Notes: generated by a model not told the origin, from the letters alone. A DNA stretch of 64,000 nt from Streptomyces sp. RPA4-2 (GCF_012273515.2 NZ_CP050975.2:3100001-3164000); one strand, 5' to 3'. Positions 1 to 10,078 are shown, counted from the first letter of the stretch. Numbers and translations: made by a program.

Positions 1-678
1 CTGCTCGCCGCACAGTTCGCCTCACAGGCCGCGCTGGCGCTGGTCCTCGCGGACGCCCGGCACAGCCGGGAGCGGCTCGCGGTCTACGAGGACCGCGACC
101 GGATCGCTCGCGACCTGCACGACCTGGTCGTCCAGCGGCTCTTCGCCACCGGCATGATGCTGGAGTCCACGCAGCGGCGCAGCGCCGGGGAGGTCGACGC
201 GGAGGTGCACGAGATCCTGGGCCGGGCCGTCGACGAACTGCAGTCCACCGTCCAGGAGGTACGCACCGCGATCTTCGCCCTCCAGCAGCCGCCGGCCGAC
301 GCCCCCACCACCCTGCGCGGCAAGGTGCTGCGCGAGACGGCGGGCGCGGCGGCGGCCCTGGGTTTCCAGCCGTCCACCCGATTCACCGGCGCGGTGGAGG
401 CACTCGTGCCGGAGCCCGTTGTCGGCCACCTGCTCGTGGCTCTCCGCCGCGCCCTCGCCTCCGCCGCGCGCCGCTCCGGGGTGTCCCGTATCGAGGTCAC
501 GGTGGACGCGACGAGGAGACTTCCCGACGGGCGGGCCGGGGTGCGGCTGACGGTGTTCGACGACGGCGACACGGGCGGGGGCCGCAGGGAGGACGAAGGC
601 ACGGGGGACGGAGACACGGAGGACGGAGACGGGCGCGGACGTGCGGGGACGACGGTCGTGTGGCAGTCACCCCTGTGA
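1..678 (+). CDS. sensor histidine kinase, C-terminal part (DevS/GAF type)
   Basis: The reading frame is open from the first base, so the N-terminus lies outside the window. The visible 225 residues begin at the end of a sensor region, followed by a dimerisation/phosphoacceptor helix with the motif DRDRIARDLHDLVVQRLF, where the histidine of DLHD is the expected phosphorylated residue. This is the HisKA_3 type paired with NarL/LuxR response regulators. The C-terminal ATPase part looks short and degenerate: VTVFDDGD resembles a G-box, but the end is a low-complexity run rich in G, D, T and E. It is probably a GAF-domain kinase of the DevS/DosS type, though the sensory domains cannot be seen. The phosphoacceptor motif is clear and the stimulus is unknown. 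Confidence 0.8.
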   Translation: MLAAQFASQAALALVLADARHSRERLAVYEDRDRIARDLHDLVVQRLFATGMMLESTQRRSAGEVDAEVHEILGRAVDELQSTVQEVRTAIFALQQPPADAPTTLRGKVLRETAGAAAALGFQPSTRFTGAVEALVPEPVVGHLLVALRRALASAARRSGVSRIEVTVDATRRLPDGRAGVRLTVFDDGDTGGGRREDEGTGDGDTEDGDGRGRAGTTVVWQSPL

Positions 679-855
679 GCGCCGGTCCGGTCGGGCCTCC
701 TCATCAACTGCGCTTTTCTCACGGCCACTTGACGCCCTCCCCCGGCCTCCGTACCGTCACCACTCGCATACGCGGATATGACTTCTGTTCACATCCACGG
801 ACGTGCGGGAGACAGGGCGAGTTGGGGACGGGACAAGGGTGAGGACGGGGTGACC

Positions 856-1605
856 ATGGCCCAGCGGCGCGTGGTGGTGTCCGGTGGCGGCACCGGGATC
901 GGCCTGGCGACGGCGGAGGCGTTCGCCGCGGACGGGGATCGGCTGGTGCTCCTCGGCCGCCGCGAGGAGGTGCTGCGCAAGGCGGCCGACACACTGAACA
1001 GCCGGTTCGGGGAGTCGGCGGCGACCTGGTGCGCGGCGGACCTCTCCGACCCCGAACAGGTCGGCACGGTGCGGGACTTCATCACGGCGGACGAGGCTCC
1101 GGTGGACGTGCTCGTGGCCAACGCGGGCGGCAACGTGGCCGCCGCGCACGACGGCACCCTCGCCTCCGTCGCGGACGGCTACCGCCGCAACTTCGACGCC
1201 AACGTCCTGACCGCGGTGCTGCTCACCGAGGCCCTGCTCCCGCACATCCGCAGGCCCGGCGGGCGCATCGTGCAGCTCTCCTCCATCGCCTCGCTGCGCG
1301 GCCCGGGGTCGTACGGCGGCTCCAAGGCCTGGATCAACACGTACACCTACGACCTCGCCCAGCGCGTCGGCCCCGAGGGCATCACCGTCAACGCGGTCGC
1401 CCCCGGCTTCGTCGGCGACACGGAGTTCTTCGGCGACCGCGCGACCCCGGAGTTCGTGGCGTCGCGGGTCGCGCAGTCCCTGACGGGGCAGCCGGGACAC
1501 CCCTCGGAGATCGCCGCGGCCGTCCGCTACGTCGCGTCGCCCGAGGCGGCGTATCTGACGGGGCAGCTGCTGCACATCAACGGCGGGGCGGCACTGGGGC
1601 GCTGA
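856..1605 (+). CDS. SDR family oxidoreductase
   Basis: A classical short-chain dehydrogenase/reductase of about 249 residues. It has the glycine-rich cofactor loop SGGGTGIG near the N-terminus, the NAGG motif after the fourth strand, the catalytic serine in LSSIAS and the YGGSK active-site motif. The C-terminus ends with LTGQLLHINGG, typical of the family. ATG at 856 is chosen, with GAGGA about ten bases upstream; a GTG two codons earlier at 850 is an alternative. The frame is open further upstream, but residues before 850 do not resemble an SDR N-terminus. The substrate cannot be inferred. The gene stands alone between the kinase and the tRNA cluster. Confidence 0.88.
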   Translation: MAQRRVVVSGGGTGIGLATAEAFAADGDRLVLLGRREEVLRKAADTLNSRFGESAATWCAADLSDPEQVGTVRDFITADEAPVDVLVANAGGNVAAAHDGTLASVADGYRRNFDANVLTAVLLTEALLPHIRRPGGRIVQLSSIASLRGPGSYGGSKAWINTYTYDLAQRVGPEGITVNAVAPGFVGDTEFFGDRATPEFVASRVAQSLTGQPGHPSEIAAAVRYVASPEAAYLTGQLLHINGGAALGR

Positions 1606-1612
1606 GGCGTGC

Positions 1613-1757
1613 TGCGGGCGTCCCCGCCGTCGCCGGTGGCGAGGGCCGCGAGCCGGCCGGTGGACGCGTCCGCGAGCCGCCCGACGAGCTGCCGTGCGAC
1701 GCCGAGCGAGCCGACGGAGGGGTAACCGACCAGGTACAGGGGTTTGTGACGCCGCGT
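1613..1757 (-). pseudogene. coding-like fragment without a start
   Basis: In the 464-base gap between the SDR gene and the first tRNA, the minus strand holds a short open stretch with almost all codons ending in G or C. It begins just after a TGA and includes the residues KPLYLVGYPSVGSLGVARQ. No start codon or ribosome-binding site belongs to it, and it runs into antisense of the SDR gene. It looks like the last part of a degraded gene. I do not recognise the family. The remainder of the gap (1758-2069) shows nothing I can support. Confidence 0.25.
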
Positions 1758-2069
1758 TCACCAGTTGGGGCGAGCCCGGCCCTGTCGCCCCGCCCCTCCC
1801 GGGGAGGTGGACTCGGCTGCCCTCCGGACGGGCGTGGGCGCGCGTGGATGCCGGATCATCCGACCGCCGTCCCGCACACCGTCACCGAAGGCCGTGCGGC
1901 CGCCGACGGGGGTCCGTGGGGATCCGCCGGGCCGTGGGTCGGCCGTCCGTGCGCGGGTGGGCCGCCTGGTCCTGGTCCGGATGGATGAATGGGGACCGCC
2001 GACTCGGGGCTGCGACTGCCGTTACCGCGTTTCCACAGATAGAAACGGTTCTGCTACGCAGGCACTGGG

Positions 2070-2143
2070 TGGGGCGGGTGGGACTCGAACCCACGGCCGA
2101 CGGATTATGAGTCCGCTGCTCTAACCGGCTGAGCTACCGCCCC
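2070..2143 (-). tRNA. tRNA with anticodon CAU (Met or Ile2)
   Basis: A complete 74-base cloverleaf: acceptor stem GGGGCGG paired with CCGCCCC, discriminator A, a D-arm starting TAGCTCAG, an anticodon loop CTCATAA and a T-arm with GGTTCGAGTCC. CCA is not encoded. CAU fits elongator methionine tRNA or the lysidine-modified isoleucine tRNA; sequence alone does not settle which. It lacks the usual initiator features. Confidence 0.93.
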
Positions 2144-2276
2144 TTACGGCGCGTCGCGCACATTTGTGCGCGCCGTCTGCCGCAGCATAGCCGCTCATAC
2201 GATCTCCTGCTTCGGATGGTCGGCAACGCATGACCATGAGGACTTCGGCGCCGGCCACCCGGTTCCCCCGGACATG

Positions 2277-2300
2277 AAAAAGGACCCCAGAGGGGTCCTC
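2277..2300 (-). terminator. rho-independent terminator of the tRNA-Asn pair
   Basis: On the minus strand an 8-bp stem (AGGACCCC / GGGGTCCT) with a three-base loop is followed by a run of five T. It lies 9 bases past the 3' end of the first tRNA-Asn gene, so it should end the transcript of the two tRNA-Asn genes. A canonical U-tract terminator is uncommon in this genus. Confidence 0.8.
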
Positions 2301-2308
2301 TTCCGTTG

Positions 2309-2381
2309 CTCTCCCGACTGGACTCGAACCAGTAACCTGCCGGTTAACAGCCGGCTGCTCTGCCAATTGAGCTACAGGAGA
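2309..2381 (-). tRNA. tRNA-Asn (GUU), copy 1
   Basis: A 73-base cloverleaf with anticodon loop CTGTTAA (GUU), acceptor stem TCTCCTG/CGGGAGA and discriminator G; CCA is not encoded. It is identical to its neighbour except for one covarying acceptor-stem pair (T-A here, C-G in copy 2). Confidence 0.96.
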
Positions 2382-2386
2382 TCGCG

Positions 2387-2459
2387 CTCCCCCGACTGGA
2401 CTCGAACCAGTAACCTGCCGGTTAACAGCCGGCTGCTCTGCCAATTGAGCTACAGGGGA
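2387..2459 (-). tRNA. tRNA-Asn (GUU), copy 2
   Basis: A 73-base cloverleaf with anticodon GUU, acceptor stem TCCCCTG/CGGGGGA and discriminator G. It lies five bases upstream of copy 1 in the same orientation, so the two are probably cotranscribed and processed from one precursor. Confidence 0.96.
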
Positions 2460-2604
2460 TTGCCTTGTTGCATCGAACGCACCTACCTGGGTATTCGCCA
2501 GGGGGCGTGCGCTCGCTGCGACACATACATTAGCGCAAGCAGGGGGGTGCTCCGCCAATCGGTTCCCCCCGCACCGATGCCGACGCAAGGGAAGGGTGGC
2601 CGTC

Positions 2605-2910
2605 ATGCGGTACCGGCTCACATTCGTCGCCGGACTGGCCGTGGGTTACGTGCTGGGCACACGCGCCGGGCGCGAGCGCTACGAACAGCTGAAGAAGTCC
2701 GCGCGGCAGGTCGCGCAGAACCCCGCCGTGCGCAACACCGCCGAGACCGCCGCCCAGCAGGGGCGCCAGGTCGCGGGCAAGGCCTACCACGCGGTGAGCG
2801 AGAAAATGGGCGACCACGTGCCCGCCTCGGTGACCCAGCGGGTCCGCTCCCTGCGCGAGCGGAACACCAACGGCACCGGCGAGGACGACTGGGGCACCAC
2901 GAACACCTGA
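2605..2910 (+). CDS. small YtxH-like membrane-anchored protein
   Basis: A protein of about 101 residues. The N-terminal hydrophobic segment FVAGLAVGYVLGTRAGRERYE is the signature of YtxH-like proteins: one membrane helix with a GTRAGRERYEQL extension. An amphipathic, Ala/Gln-rich helical region follows, and the tail is polar and disordered. ATG at 2605 is chosen because GGAAGGG sits eight bases upstream; the in-frame GTG at 2596 would overlap that site. The molecular function of the family is unknown. It stands alone and is followed by a strong hairpin. Confidence 0.82.
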   Translation: MRYRLTFVAGLAVGYVLGTRAGRERYEQLKKSARQVAQNPAVRNTAETAAQQGRQVAGKAYHAVSEKMGDHVPASVTQRVRSLRERNTNGTGEDDWGTTNT

Positions 2911-2957
2911 GCCACCGGATGGCCGTATCGCCCGAAAGGCCCGGTGCGAGAGGCATC

Positions 2958-2987
2958 GGGCCCCTGGCACCGGGGCCTCAGGGGCCC
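2958..2987 (+). terminator. hairpin after the YtxH-like gene
   Basis: Nine-base arms GGGCCCCTG and CAGGGGCCC are separated by 12 bases, 48 bases after the stop codon. There is no T-run. Confidence 0.6.
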
Positions 2988-3062
2988 CCGGCCACCCGCG
3001 CTCACCAGGCGTGACACCCGGCCCGGCGCGCTCACCTCCCGCGGTACGGCAGAATTTCCGCC

Positions 3063-4517
3063 ATGGGGATAGTCGCCGGGTTGGACAGTTCACCCGATTT
3101 CACTCGCATCGTCGTCTGCGACACGGACACGGGCGCCGTGCTCAGGCAGGGGTATGCGCCGCACCCGGTGGAGAGCACCGAGAGCGGCGGCCGCCCTTCC
3201 GACGTCGATCCGCAGGCGTGGCTGCTGTCCCTGGGCGAGGCCGCCGGCGGCGGCCTGCTCGAAGGCGTGCAGGCCATCGGCGTGTCGGCGCAGCAGAACG
3301 GGCTCGTCCCGCTGGACGCGCAGGGCAACACGGTGCGCCCCGCCCTGGTCGGCGGTGACAAGCGGGCCCAGGTCGCCGCCGCCGACCTGGTGGACGCGCT
3401 CGGCGGGCGCGAGGCATGGGCCCAGGCCGTGGGCTGCGTCCCCCAGGCCGCGCAGCCGGTGACCAAGCTGCGCTGGCTGAACAGGACCGAACCCGACGCG
3501 GCCCAGCGCACCGCCGTACTGCTCCAGGCGCACGACTGGCTGGTGTGGCAGTTGCTCGGCCGCCCGCTGCGCCGGACCACCGACCGCGGCGGGGCCTCCG
3601 GCACCGGCTACTGGTCGGCGGCGACCGGCGCCTACCGGCCGGATCTCGTCGAGCTCGCGCTGGGCCACCAGGCCACGCTTCCCGAGGTGCTCGGCCCGTC
3701 CGAGGCCGCGGGCACCACCCCCGAGGGGCTGCTGATCTCGGCGGGCACCGGCGAGACGATGGCGGCGGCCTTCGGGCTCGGCATCGGGCTCGGGGACGCG
3801 GTCGTCTCCCTCGGCGCGTCCGGGTCCGTGATGGCCGTACACACCGAGGCGCTGGCCGACCCCTCCGGCATGATCACCTCACTGGCGGACGCGACCGGGC
3901 TCCATCTGCCGGTGGTGACGACCCTGAACGCCGTACGGACCCTGCGCGGCGCCGCCGAACTGCTCGGCCTGCCCGACCTGGAGAGCCTGTCCGAGCTCGC
4001 GATGAAGTCCACGCCGGGCTCGCACGGACTGGTCCTGCTCCCCTATCTGGAGGGCGAGCGGACCCCGAACCTCCCCCACACGGCGGGCACGCTCGCCGGG
4101 CTGCGGCGCGAGTCGATGCGGCCCGAACACCTGGCGCGGGCCGCCTTCGAGGGCATGCTGTGCGGGCTCGCGGACGCGCTCGACGTCCTGCGCGGGCGGG
4201 GCGTGGACGTCCGGCGGGTCTTCCTGCTCGGGGCCGCCGCGGAGCTGTCGGCCGTGCAGGCCGCGGCGCCCGCGCTGTTCGGCGCGCAGGTCGTCGTACC
4301 GCAGCCCGCGGACTACGCGGCGCTCGGCGCGGCCCGCCAGGCGGCCTGGGCACTCGGCGTGTCGCAGGGCACCCTCGACCCCCGGCTGCCACCCGTCTGG
4401 CAGGGTGCGGTCGCCCAGGTTCTGGAGCCCGGCGAGGAACTGGCGGTGGGCCAGGCCGTACGGCAGCAGTACGTCTCCGTACGGGAGCAGACGCATCCTG
4501 GGGCGTTTCGCGCATAA
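3063..4517 (+). CDS. FGGY family carbohydrate kinase (xylulokinase-like)
   Basis: A 484-residue sugar kinase of the xylulokinase/glycerol kinase fold. The N-terminal phosphate loop is atypical, GLDSSPDFTR, where most members have a threonine-rich loop. IGVSAQQNGLVPLD stands where SGQMHG is usual, and GGDKRA carries the probable catalytic aspartate. The second domain has VSLGASGSVMA for ATP binding and the family segment LPYLEGERTPN. The length matches xylulokinases. No xylose isomerase is nearby, so the true substrate is open. No clear ribosome-binding site precedes ATG 3063, so translation may be leaderless or weakly initiated. Confidence 0.85.
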   Translation: MGIVAGLDSSPDFTRIVVCDTDTGAVLRQGYAPHPVESTESGGRPSDVDPQAWLLSLGEAAGGGLLEGVQAIGVSAQQNGLVPLDAQGNTVRPALVGGDKRAQVAAADLVDALGGREAWAQAVGCVPQAAQPVTKLRWLNRTEPDAAQRTAVLLQAHDWLVWQLLGRPLRRTTDRGGASGTGYWSAATGAYRPDLVELALGHQATLPEVLGPSEAAGTTPEGLLISAGTGETMAAAFGLGIGLGDAVVSLGASGSVMAVHTEALADPSGMITSLADATGLHLPVVTTLNAVRTLRGAAELLGLPDLESLSELAMKSTPGSHGLVLLPYLEGERTPNLPHTAGTLAGLRRESMRPEHLARAAFEGMLCGLADALDVLRGRGVDVRRVFLLGAAAELSAVQAAAPALFGAQVVVPQPADYAALGAARQAAWALGVSQGTLDPRLPPVWQGAVAQVLEPGEELAVGQAVRQQYVSVREQTHPGAFRA

Positions 4518-4721
4518 GGGCGCACAGGGGGGCACACGGGGAAGCCGGGACGCGCGGTGAAGTCCCGTAAGGGCCGCGGGCGTACGTCCGAAGGTCCGGT
4601 TCCGGTCGGCTCTTGGTCCGCTCTTGGATTAATCGATTGGGGTAACGCGGGTGGAGTGTCCGACGATAGGGGGTGGTGCACCACCGACCGCACTGCCGTC
4701 GCCGACTCCGAGAGAAGCCGC

Positions 4722-6455
4722 GTGCTCATACGACTGCTTCGGACCTACCTCAGTCCGTACAAGAAACCCATCGCCCTCCTGGTGTTCCTGCAGTTCCTGC
4801 AGACCTGCGCCACCCTCTACCTGCCGACCCTGAACGCCCACATCATCGACAACGGCGTGGTCAAGGGGGACACCGAATACATCCTGTCCTTCGGTGCCCT
4901 GATGATCGGGATCTCGCTGGTCCAGGTCTTCTGCAACATCGGAGCCGTCTACTACGGCGCCCGGACGGCGTCGGCCGTCGGCCGGGACATCCGCGCGGCC
5001 GTCTTCGACCGGGTGCAGTCGTTCTCCGCGCGCGAGGTCGGTCATTTCGGCGCCCCGTCACTGATCACCCGCACCACGAACGACGTGCAGCAGGTGCAGA
5101 TGCTGACGCTGATGACGTTCACCCTGCTGGTGTCGGCGCCGATCATGTGCGTCGGCGGCATCGTGCTCGCCCTCGGCCTGGACGTGCCGCTGTCCGCGAT
5201 CCTGGTCGCCGTCGTGCCCATCCTCGGCATCGGCGTGACGCTGATCGTGCGCAGGCTGCGCCCGCTGTTCCGGACCATGCAGGTGCGCCTGGACACCGTG
5301 AACCGGGTGCTGCGCGAGCAGATCACCGGCAACCGCGTCATCCGCGCCTTCGTCCGGGACGACTACGAGAAGGACCGCTTCCGGGGCGCGAACACCGAGC
5401 TGACCAAGATGTCCCTGGCCACCGGCCGGATGCTCGCACTGATGTTCCCGATGGTCATGACCGTCGTGAACCTCTCGTCGATCGCCGTGGTCTGGTTCGG
5501 TGCCCACCGCATCGCCAGTGGCGGCATGCAGATCGGCGATCTCACCGCGTTCCTCGCCTATCTGATGCAGATCGTGATGTCCGTGATGATGGCCACCTTC
5601 ATGTTCATGATGGTGCCGCGCGCGGAGGTCTGTGCCGAGCGCATCCAGGAGGTCCTGGACACCTCCTCCAGCGTCGTGCCGCCCACCGCGCCCGTCCTGG
5701 AGCTGCGTCGCCACGGTCATCTGGAGATCCGCGGCGCCGGGTTCCGCTACCCGGGTGCCGAGGAGCCGGTGCTGAGGTCCATCGACCTGGTGGCGCGGCC
5801 GGGCGAGGTGACGGCCGTGATCGGGTCGACGGGCAGCGGGAAGTCGACCCTGCTGGGTCTGGTCCCCCGTCTCTTCGACGCCACCGACGGCCAGGTCCTG
5901 GTGGACGGCGAGGACGTGGCCAGTGTGGAGCCGCAGTTGCTGGCCAGGACGGTCGGGCTCGTCCCGCAGAAGCCGTACCTGTTCGCGGGCACGGTGGCGA
6001 GCAACCTGCGCTACGGCAATCCGGACGCGACCGACGAGGAGCTGTGGCACGCGCTGGAGGTGGCACAGGCCAAGGGCTTCGTGGAACAGCTGGACAACGG
6101 CCTGCAGTCGGCGATCGCGCAGGGCGGCACGAACGTGTCGGGCGGTCAGCGCCAGCGCCTCGCGATCGCCCGCACCCTCGTGCAGCGCCCGGAGATCTAC
6201 CTCTTCGACGACTCCTTCTCGGCCCTCGACTACGCGACGGACGCGGCGCTGCGGGCCGCGCTCGCCGAGGAGACCTCCGAGGCGACCGTGGTGATCGTCG
6301 CCCAGCGGGTGTCGACCATCCGTGACGCCGACCGCATCGTGGTCCTCGACGAGGGCCGGGTCGTCGGCACCGGACGCCACCACGAACTGATGGCGGACAA
6401 CGAGACCTACCGGGAGATCGTGCTCTCCCAGCTGACGGAAGCGGAGGCCGCCTGA
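4722..6455 (+). CDS. ABC exporter half-transporter, degenerate ATP site subunit
   Basis: A half-transporter of about 577 residues: a six-helix membrane domain (to about residue 320), then an ATPase domain with Walker A GSTGSGKST, the intact signature VSGGQRQR and Walker B IYLFDDSFSALD. The catalytic glutamate is replaced by aspartate (DD). GTG at 4722 is chosen because the hydrophobic domain begins directly after it (LIRLLRTYLSPYKK); the frame is open upstream to 4557, but those residues are not transporter-like. The stop overlaps the next gene's ATG by one base, so both halves are translationally coupled and probably form one heterodimer. The substrate is unknown; this class exports drugs, lipids or peptides. 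Confidence 0.9.
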   Translation: MLIRLLRTYLSPYKKPIALLVFLQFLQTCATLYLPTLNAHIIDNGVVKGDTEYILSFGALMIGISLVQVFCNIGAVYYGARTASAVGRDIRAAVFDRVQSFSAREVGHFGAPSLITRTTNDVQQVQMLTLMTFTLLVSAPIMCVGGIVLALGLDVPLSAILVAVVPILGIGVTLIVRRLRPLFRTMQVRLDTVNRVLREQITGNRVIRAFVRDDYEKDRFRGANTELTKMSLATGRMLALMFPMVMTVVNLSSIAVVWFGAHRIASGGMQIGDLTAFLAYLMQIVMSVMMATFMFMMVPRAEVCAERIQEVLDTSSSVVPPTAPVLELRRHGHLEIRGAGFRYPGAEEPVLRSIDLVARPGEVTAVIGSTGSGKSTLLGLVPRLFDATDGQVLVDGEDVASVEPQLLARTVGLVPQKPYLFAGTVASNLRYGNPDATDEELWHALEVAQAKGFVEQLDNGLQSAIAQGGTNVSGGQRQRLAIARTLVQRPEIYLFDDSFSALDYATDAALRAALAEETSEATVVIVAQRVSTIRDADRIVVLDEGRVVGTGRHHELMADNETYREIVLSQLTEAEAA

Positions 6456-8383
6456 TGGCCGGGCCCATGGGACGCATGATGGCCGGGGGCGGCCCCGATC
6501 AGCGCTCGCTGGACTTCAAGGGATCCGGGAAACGGCTCCTGACGCAGTTCAAACCCGAGCGCGTCACCCTGTACGTCATGCTGTGCGCGGTCGTGCTCAG
6601 CGTGGGGCTCTCGGTCGTCGGGCCGAAGATCCTCGGCAAGGCCACCGACCTGGTCTTCGCGGGGATCATCGGGCGGCAGATGCCGGCCGGGGCCACCAAG
6701 GCCGAGGTCCTCGCGGGCATGCGCAAGCGGGGCGACGGCGGCATGGCCGACATGCTCTCGGGGACGGACTTCACCCCGGGCAAAGGCATCGACTTCGGCG
6801 CCGTCGGCGACGTACTGCTGATCGCGCTCGGTACGTTCCTGGTGGCCGGTCTGCTGATGGCGGTGGCGACGCGCCTGGTGAACCGGGCCGTCAACAAGAC
6901 CGTCTTCCACATGCGCGAGGACCTCCAGGCGAAGCTGTCGCGCCTGCCCCTCTCGTTCTTCGACAAGCGGCAGCGCGGCGAGGTGCTCTCGCGGGCCACG
7001 AACGACCTCGACAACATCCAGCAGACGCTCCAGCAGTCGATGGGCCAGCTGGTCAACTCCCTGCTGACCATCGTGGGTGTGCTCGCGATGATGTTCTGGG
7101 TGTCGTGGCTGCTGGCGCTCGTCGCGCTGGTCACCGTCCCGCTCTCGTTCTTCGTCGCCACCCGCATCGGCAAGCGCTCGCAGCCGCACTTCGTGCAGCA
7201 GTGGCGCACCACCGGCATACTCAACGCGCACATCGAGGAGATGTACACCGGGCACACCCTGGTGAAGGTGTTCGGACGCCAGGAGCAGTCGGCCGCGCAG
7301 TTCGCGGAGCAGAACGAGAAGCTCTACGAGGCCGGGTTCAAGGCCCAGTTCAACAGCGGGGTCATGCAGCCGCTGATGATGTTCGTGTCGAACCTGAACT
7401 ACGTACTGGTGGCGGTGGTCGGCGGGCTTCGGGTCGCGTCGGGCACGCTGTCGATCGGTGATGTGCAGGCCTTCATCCAGTACTCCCGGCAGTTCTCGAT
7501 GCCCCTGACGCAGGTCGCGTCGATGGCGAACATGGTGCAGTCCGGGGTCGCCTCCGCGGAGCGCGTCTTCGAGCTGCTGGACGCGGAGGAGCAGGCGGCG
7601 GATCCCGTGCCGGCCGCGCGCCCGGACGAGCTGCGCGGGCGGGTGGCACTGCACAACGTGTCCTTCCGCTACGACCCCGAGAAGCCGCTCATCGAGGACC
7701 TGTCCCTGAAGGTGGAGCCCGGACACACGGTGGCGATCGTCGGCCCGACGGGTGCGGGCAAGACGACGCTGGTGAACCTGCTGATGCGTTTCTACGACGT
7801 CACGGGCGGCCGGGTCACCCTCGACGGGGTCGACATCGCGTCGATGTCCCGGGACGAACTGCGGTCCGCGATCGGCATGGTGCTCCAGGACACCTGGCTG
7901 TTCGGCGGCACGATCGCGGAGAACATCGCGTACGGGGCCTCGCGCGACGTGACCCGCGGGGAGATCGAGGAGGCGGCGCGGGCGGCTCACGCGGACCGGT
8001 TCATCCGGACGCTGCCGGACGGCTACGACACCGTGATCGACGACGAGGGAAGCGGGGTCAGCGCGGGTGAGAAGCAGCTGATCACCATCGCGCGCGCGTT
8101 CCTGTCCGATCCGGTGATCCTGGTGCTCGACGAGGCGACCAGCTCCGTCGACACCCGCACCGAGGTGCTGATCCAGAAGGCGATGGCGAAGCTGGCGCAC
8201 GGGCGGACGTCGTTCGTGATCGCGCACCGGCTCTCCACGATCCGGGACGCGGACACCATTCTCGTGATGGAGAACGGGTCGATCGTGGAACAGGGGGCGC
8301 ACACGGAGCTGCTCGCGGCGGGCGGCGCGTACGCGCGGCTGTACCAGGCGCAGTTCGCCCAGGCGGTGGCCGAGGTCGACTAG
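6455..8383 (+). CDS. ABC exporter half-transporter, catalytic ATP site subunit
   Basis: The partner of the preceding gene, 642 residues. A Met/Gly-rich N-terminal tail precedes the membrane domain. A long loop of about 60 residues lies between the first two helices. The ATPase domain has Walker A GPTGAGKTT, Walker B VILVLDEATSSVD with the catalytic glutamate, and a deviant signature GVSAGEKQ in place of SGGQ. With the partner's intact signature and Asp-containing Walker B, this gives one competent and one degenerate ATP site, as in TM287/288-type exporters. A strong terminator follows. Confidence 0.92.
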   Translation: MAGPMGRMMAGGGPDQRSLDFKGSGKRLLTQFKPERVTLYVMLCAVVLSVGLSVVGPKILGKATDLVFAGIIGRQMPAGATKAEVLAGMRKRGDGGMADMLSGTDFTPGKGIDFGAVGDVLLIALGTFLVAGLLMAVATRLVNRAVNKTVFHMREDLQAKLSRLPLSFFDKRQRGEVLSRATNDLDNIQQTLQQSMGQLVNSLLTIVGVLAMMFWVSWLLALVALVTVPLSFFVATRIGKRSQPHFVQQWRTTGILNAHIEEMYTGHTLVKVFGRQEQSAAQFAEQNEKLYEAGFKAQFNSGVMQPLMMFVSNLNYVLVAVVGGLRVASGTLSIGDVQAFIQYSRQFSMPLTQVASMANMVQSGVASAERVFELLDAEEQAADPVPAARPDELRGRVALHNVSFRYDPEKPLIEDLSLKVEPGHTVAIVGPTGAGKTTLVNLLMRFYDVTGGRVTLDGVDIASMSRDELRSAIGMVLQDTWLFGGTIAENIAYGASRDVTRGEIEEAARAAHADRFIRTLPDGYDTVIDDEGSGVSAGEKQLITIARAFLSDPVILVLDEATSSVDTRTEVLIQKAMAKLAHGRTSFVIAHRLSTIRDADTILVMENGSIVEQGAHTELLAAGGAYARLYQAQFAQAVAEVD

Positions 8384-8406
8384 ACCGGCCAACGGGTTCA
8401 GGGATC

Positions 8407-8450
8407 GGGGAGGGGTGCTCGCCGCAGCGAGCGCTCCTCCCCGGTCCTTT
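8407..8450 (+). terminator. terminator after the ABC exporter pair
   Basis: A 16-bp stem (8407-8422 with 8427-8442, two G-T wobbles) with a CGCA loop is followed by GGTCCTTT. It lies 24 bases after the stop, between convergent genes. Confidence 0.8.
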
Positions 8451-8513
8451 GCCGGGTCCTTTGCCCGGTCCTTCGTTCGTTCTTTCGTTCTTTCGTTCGT
8501 TCTTTCGTTCGAT
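8440..8513 (+). repeat. CCGGTCCTTT and CGTT/CTTT simple repeats
   Basis: Three variants of CCGGTCCTTTG are followed by a tetranucleotide-type run of CGTT and CTTT units (8474-8513), which forms nearly two copies of a 20-bp unit. It occupies the short gap between convergent genes, and no gene or site explains it. Confidence 0.75.
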
Positions 8514-8529
8514 GTCGGCGGAGGGGCGC

Positions 8530-9753
<1,224 letters not shown>

Positions 9754-10058
9754 CCCGTAGTCGTTTGGCGGAACGGCGGGTATCGGGAACCCGCCGCGTG
9801 CGGGTCGGCCGCGCTCCGAGGACTCAGGCACCGGAACCCAGTGTGGAGTACGACACATCGCCGCCACGAGGGGCGTGCGGTGACTTTTTGCGCCCGGTCC
9901 GTGACCGCGTGATTACCCTCGTGCACGAGTGCGCAGGACCGGGCGTGCGAAACCTGCGGAAAGGCGCATGTGGGGGCGGGCACTCCGGGGACGGTGTGAG
10001 CGCCGGGGCCGCTTCAGCGGGGTGCGGGCTCCGGGCGCGGGACCCGTGGCGCGGCGGC
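9754..10058. promoter_or_regulatory. intergenic region upstream of hrdA with a 12-bp palindrome
   Basis: About 300 bases between dnaG and hrdA that should hold the hrdA promoter. The clearest element is the perfect palindrome CTCGTGCACGAG at 9918-9929. A TAATCA-like hexamer lies next to it on the minus strand, but no convincing -35 is seen. Confidence 0.3.
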
Positions 10059-10073
10059 GGCCCGGACCGGGCC
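10059..10073 (-). terminator. possible terminator of dnaG
   Basis: GGCCCGG and CCGGGCC arms separated by one base sit five bases past the dnaG stop codon. There is no T-run. Confidence 0.4.
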
Positions 10074-10078
10074 GGGCC

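Noticed and set aside
9754..9867. Longer N-terminus of the sigma factor starting at 9867
   Set aside because: The extra codons have low G+C at third positions and no ribosome-binding site; the start at 9753 fits better.
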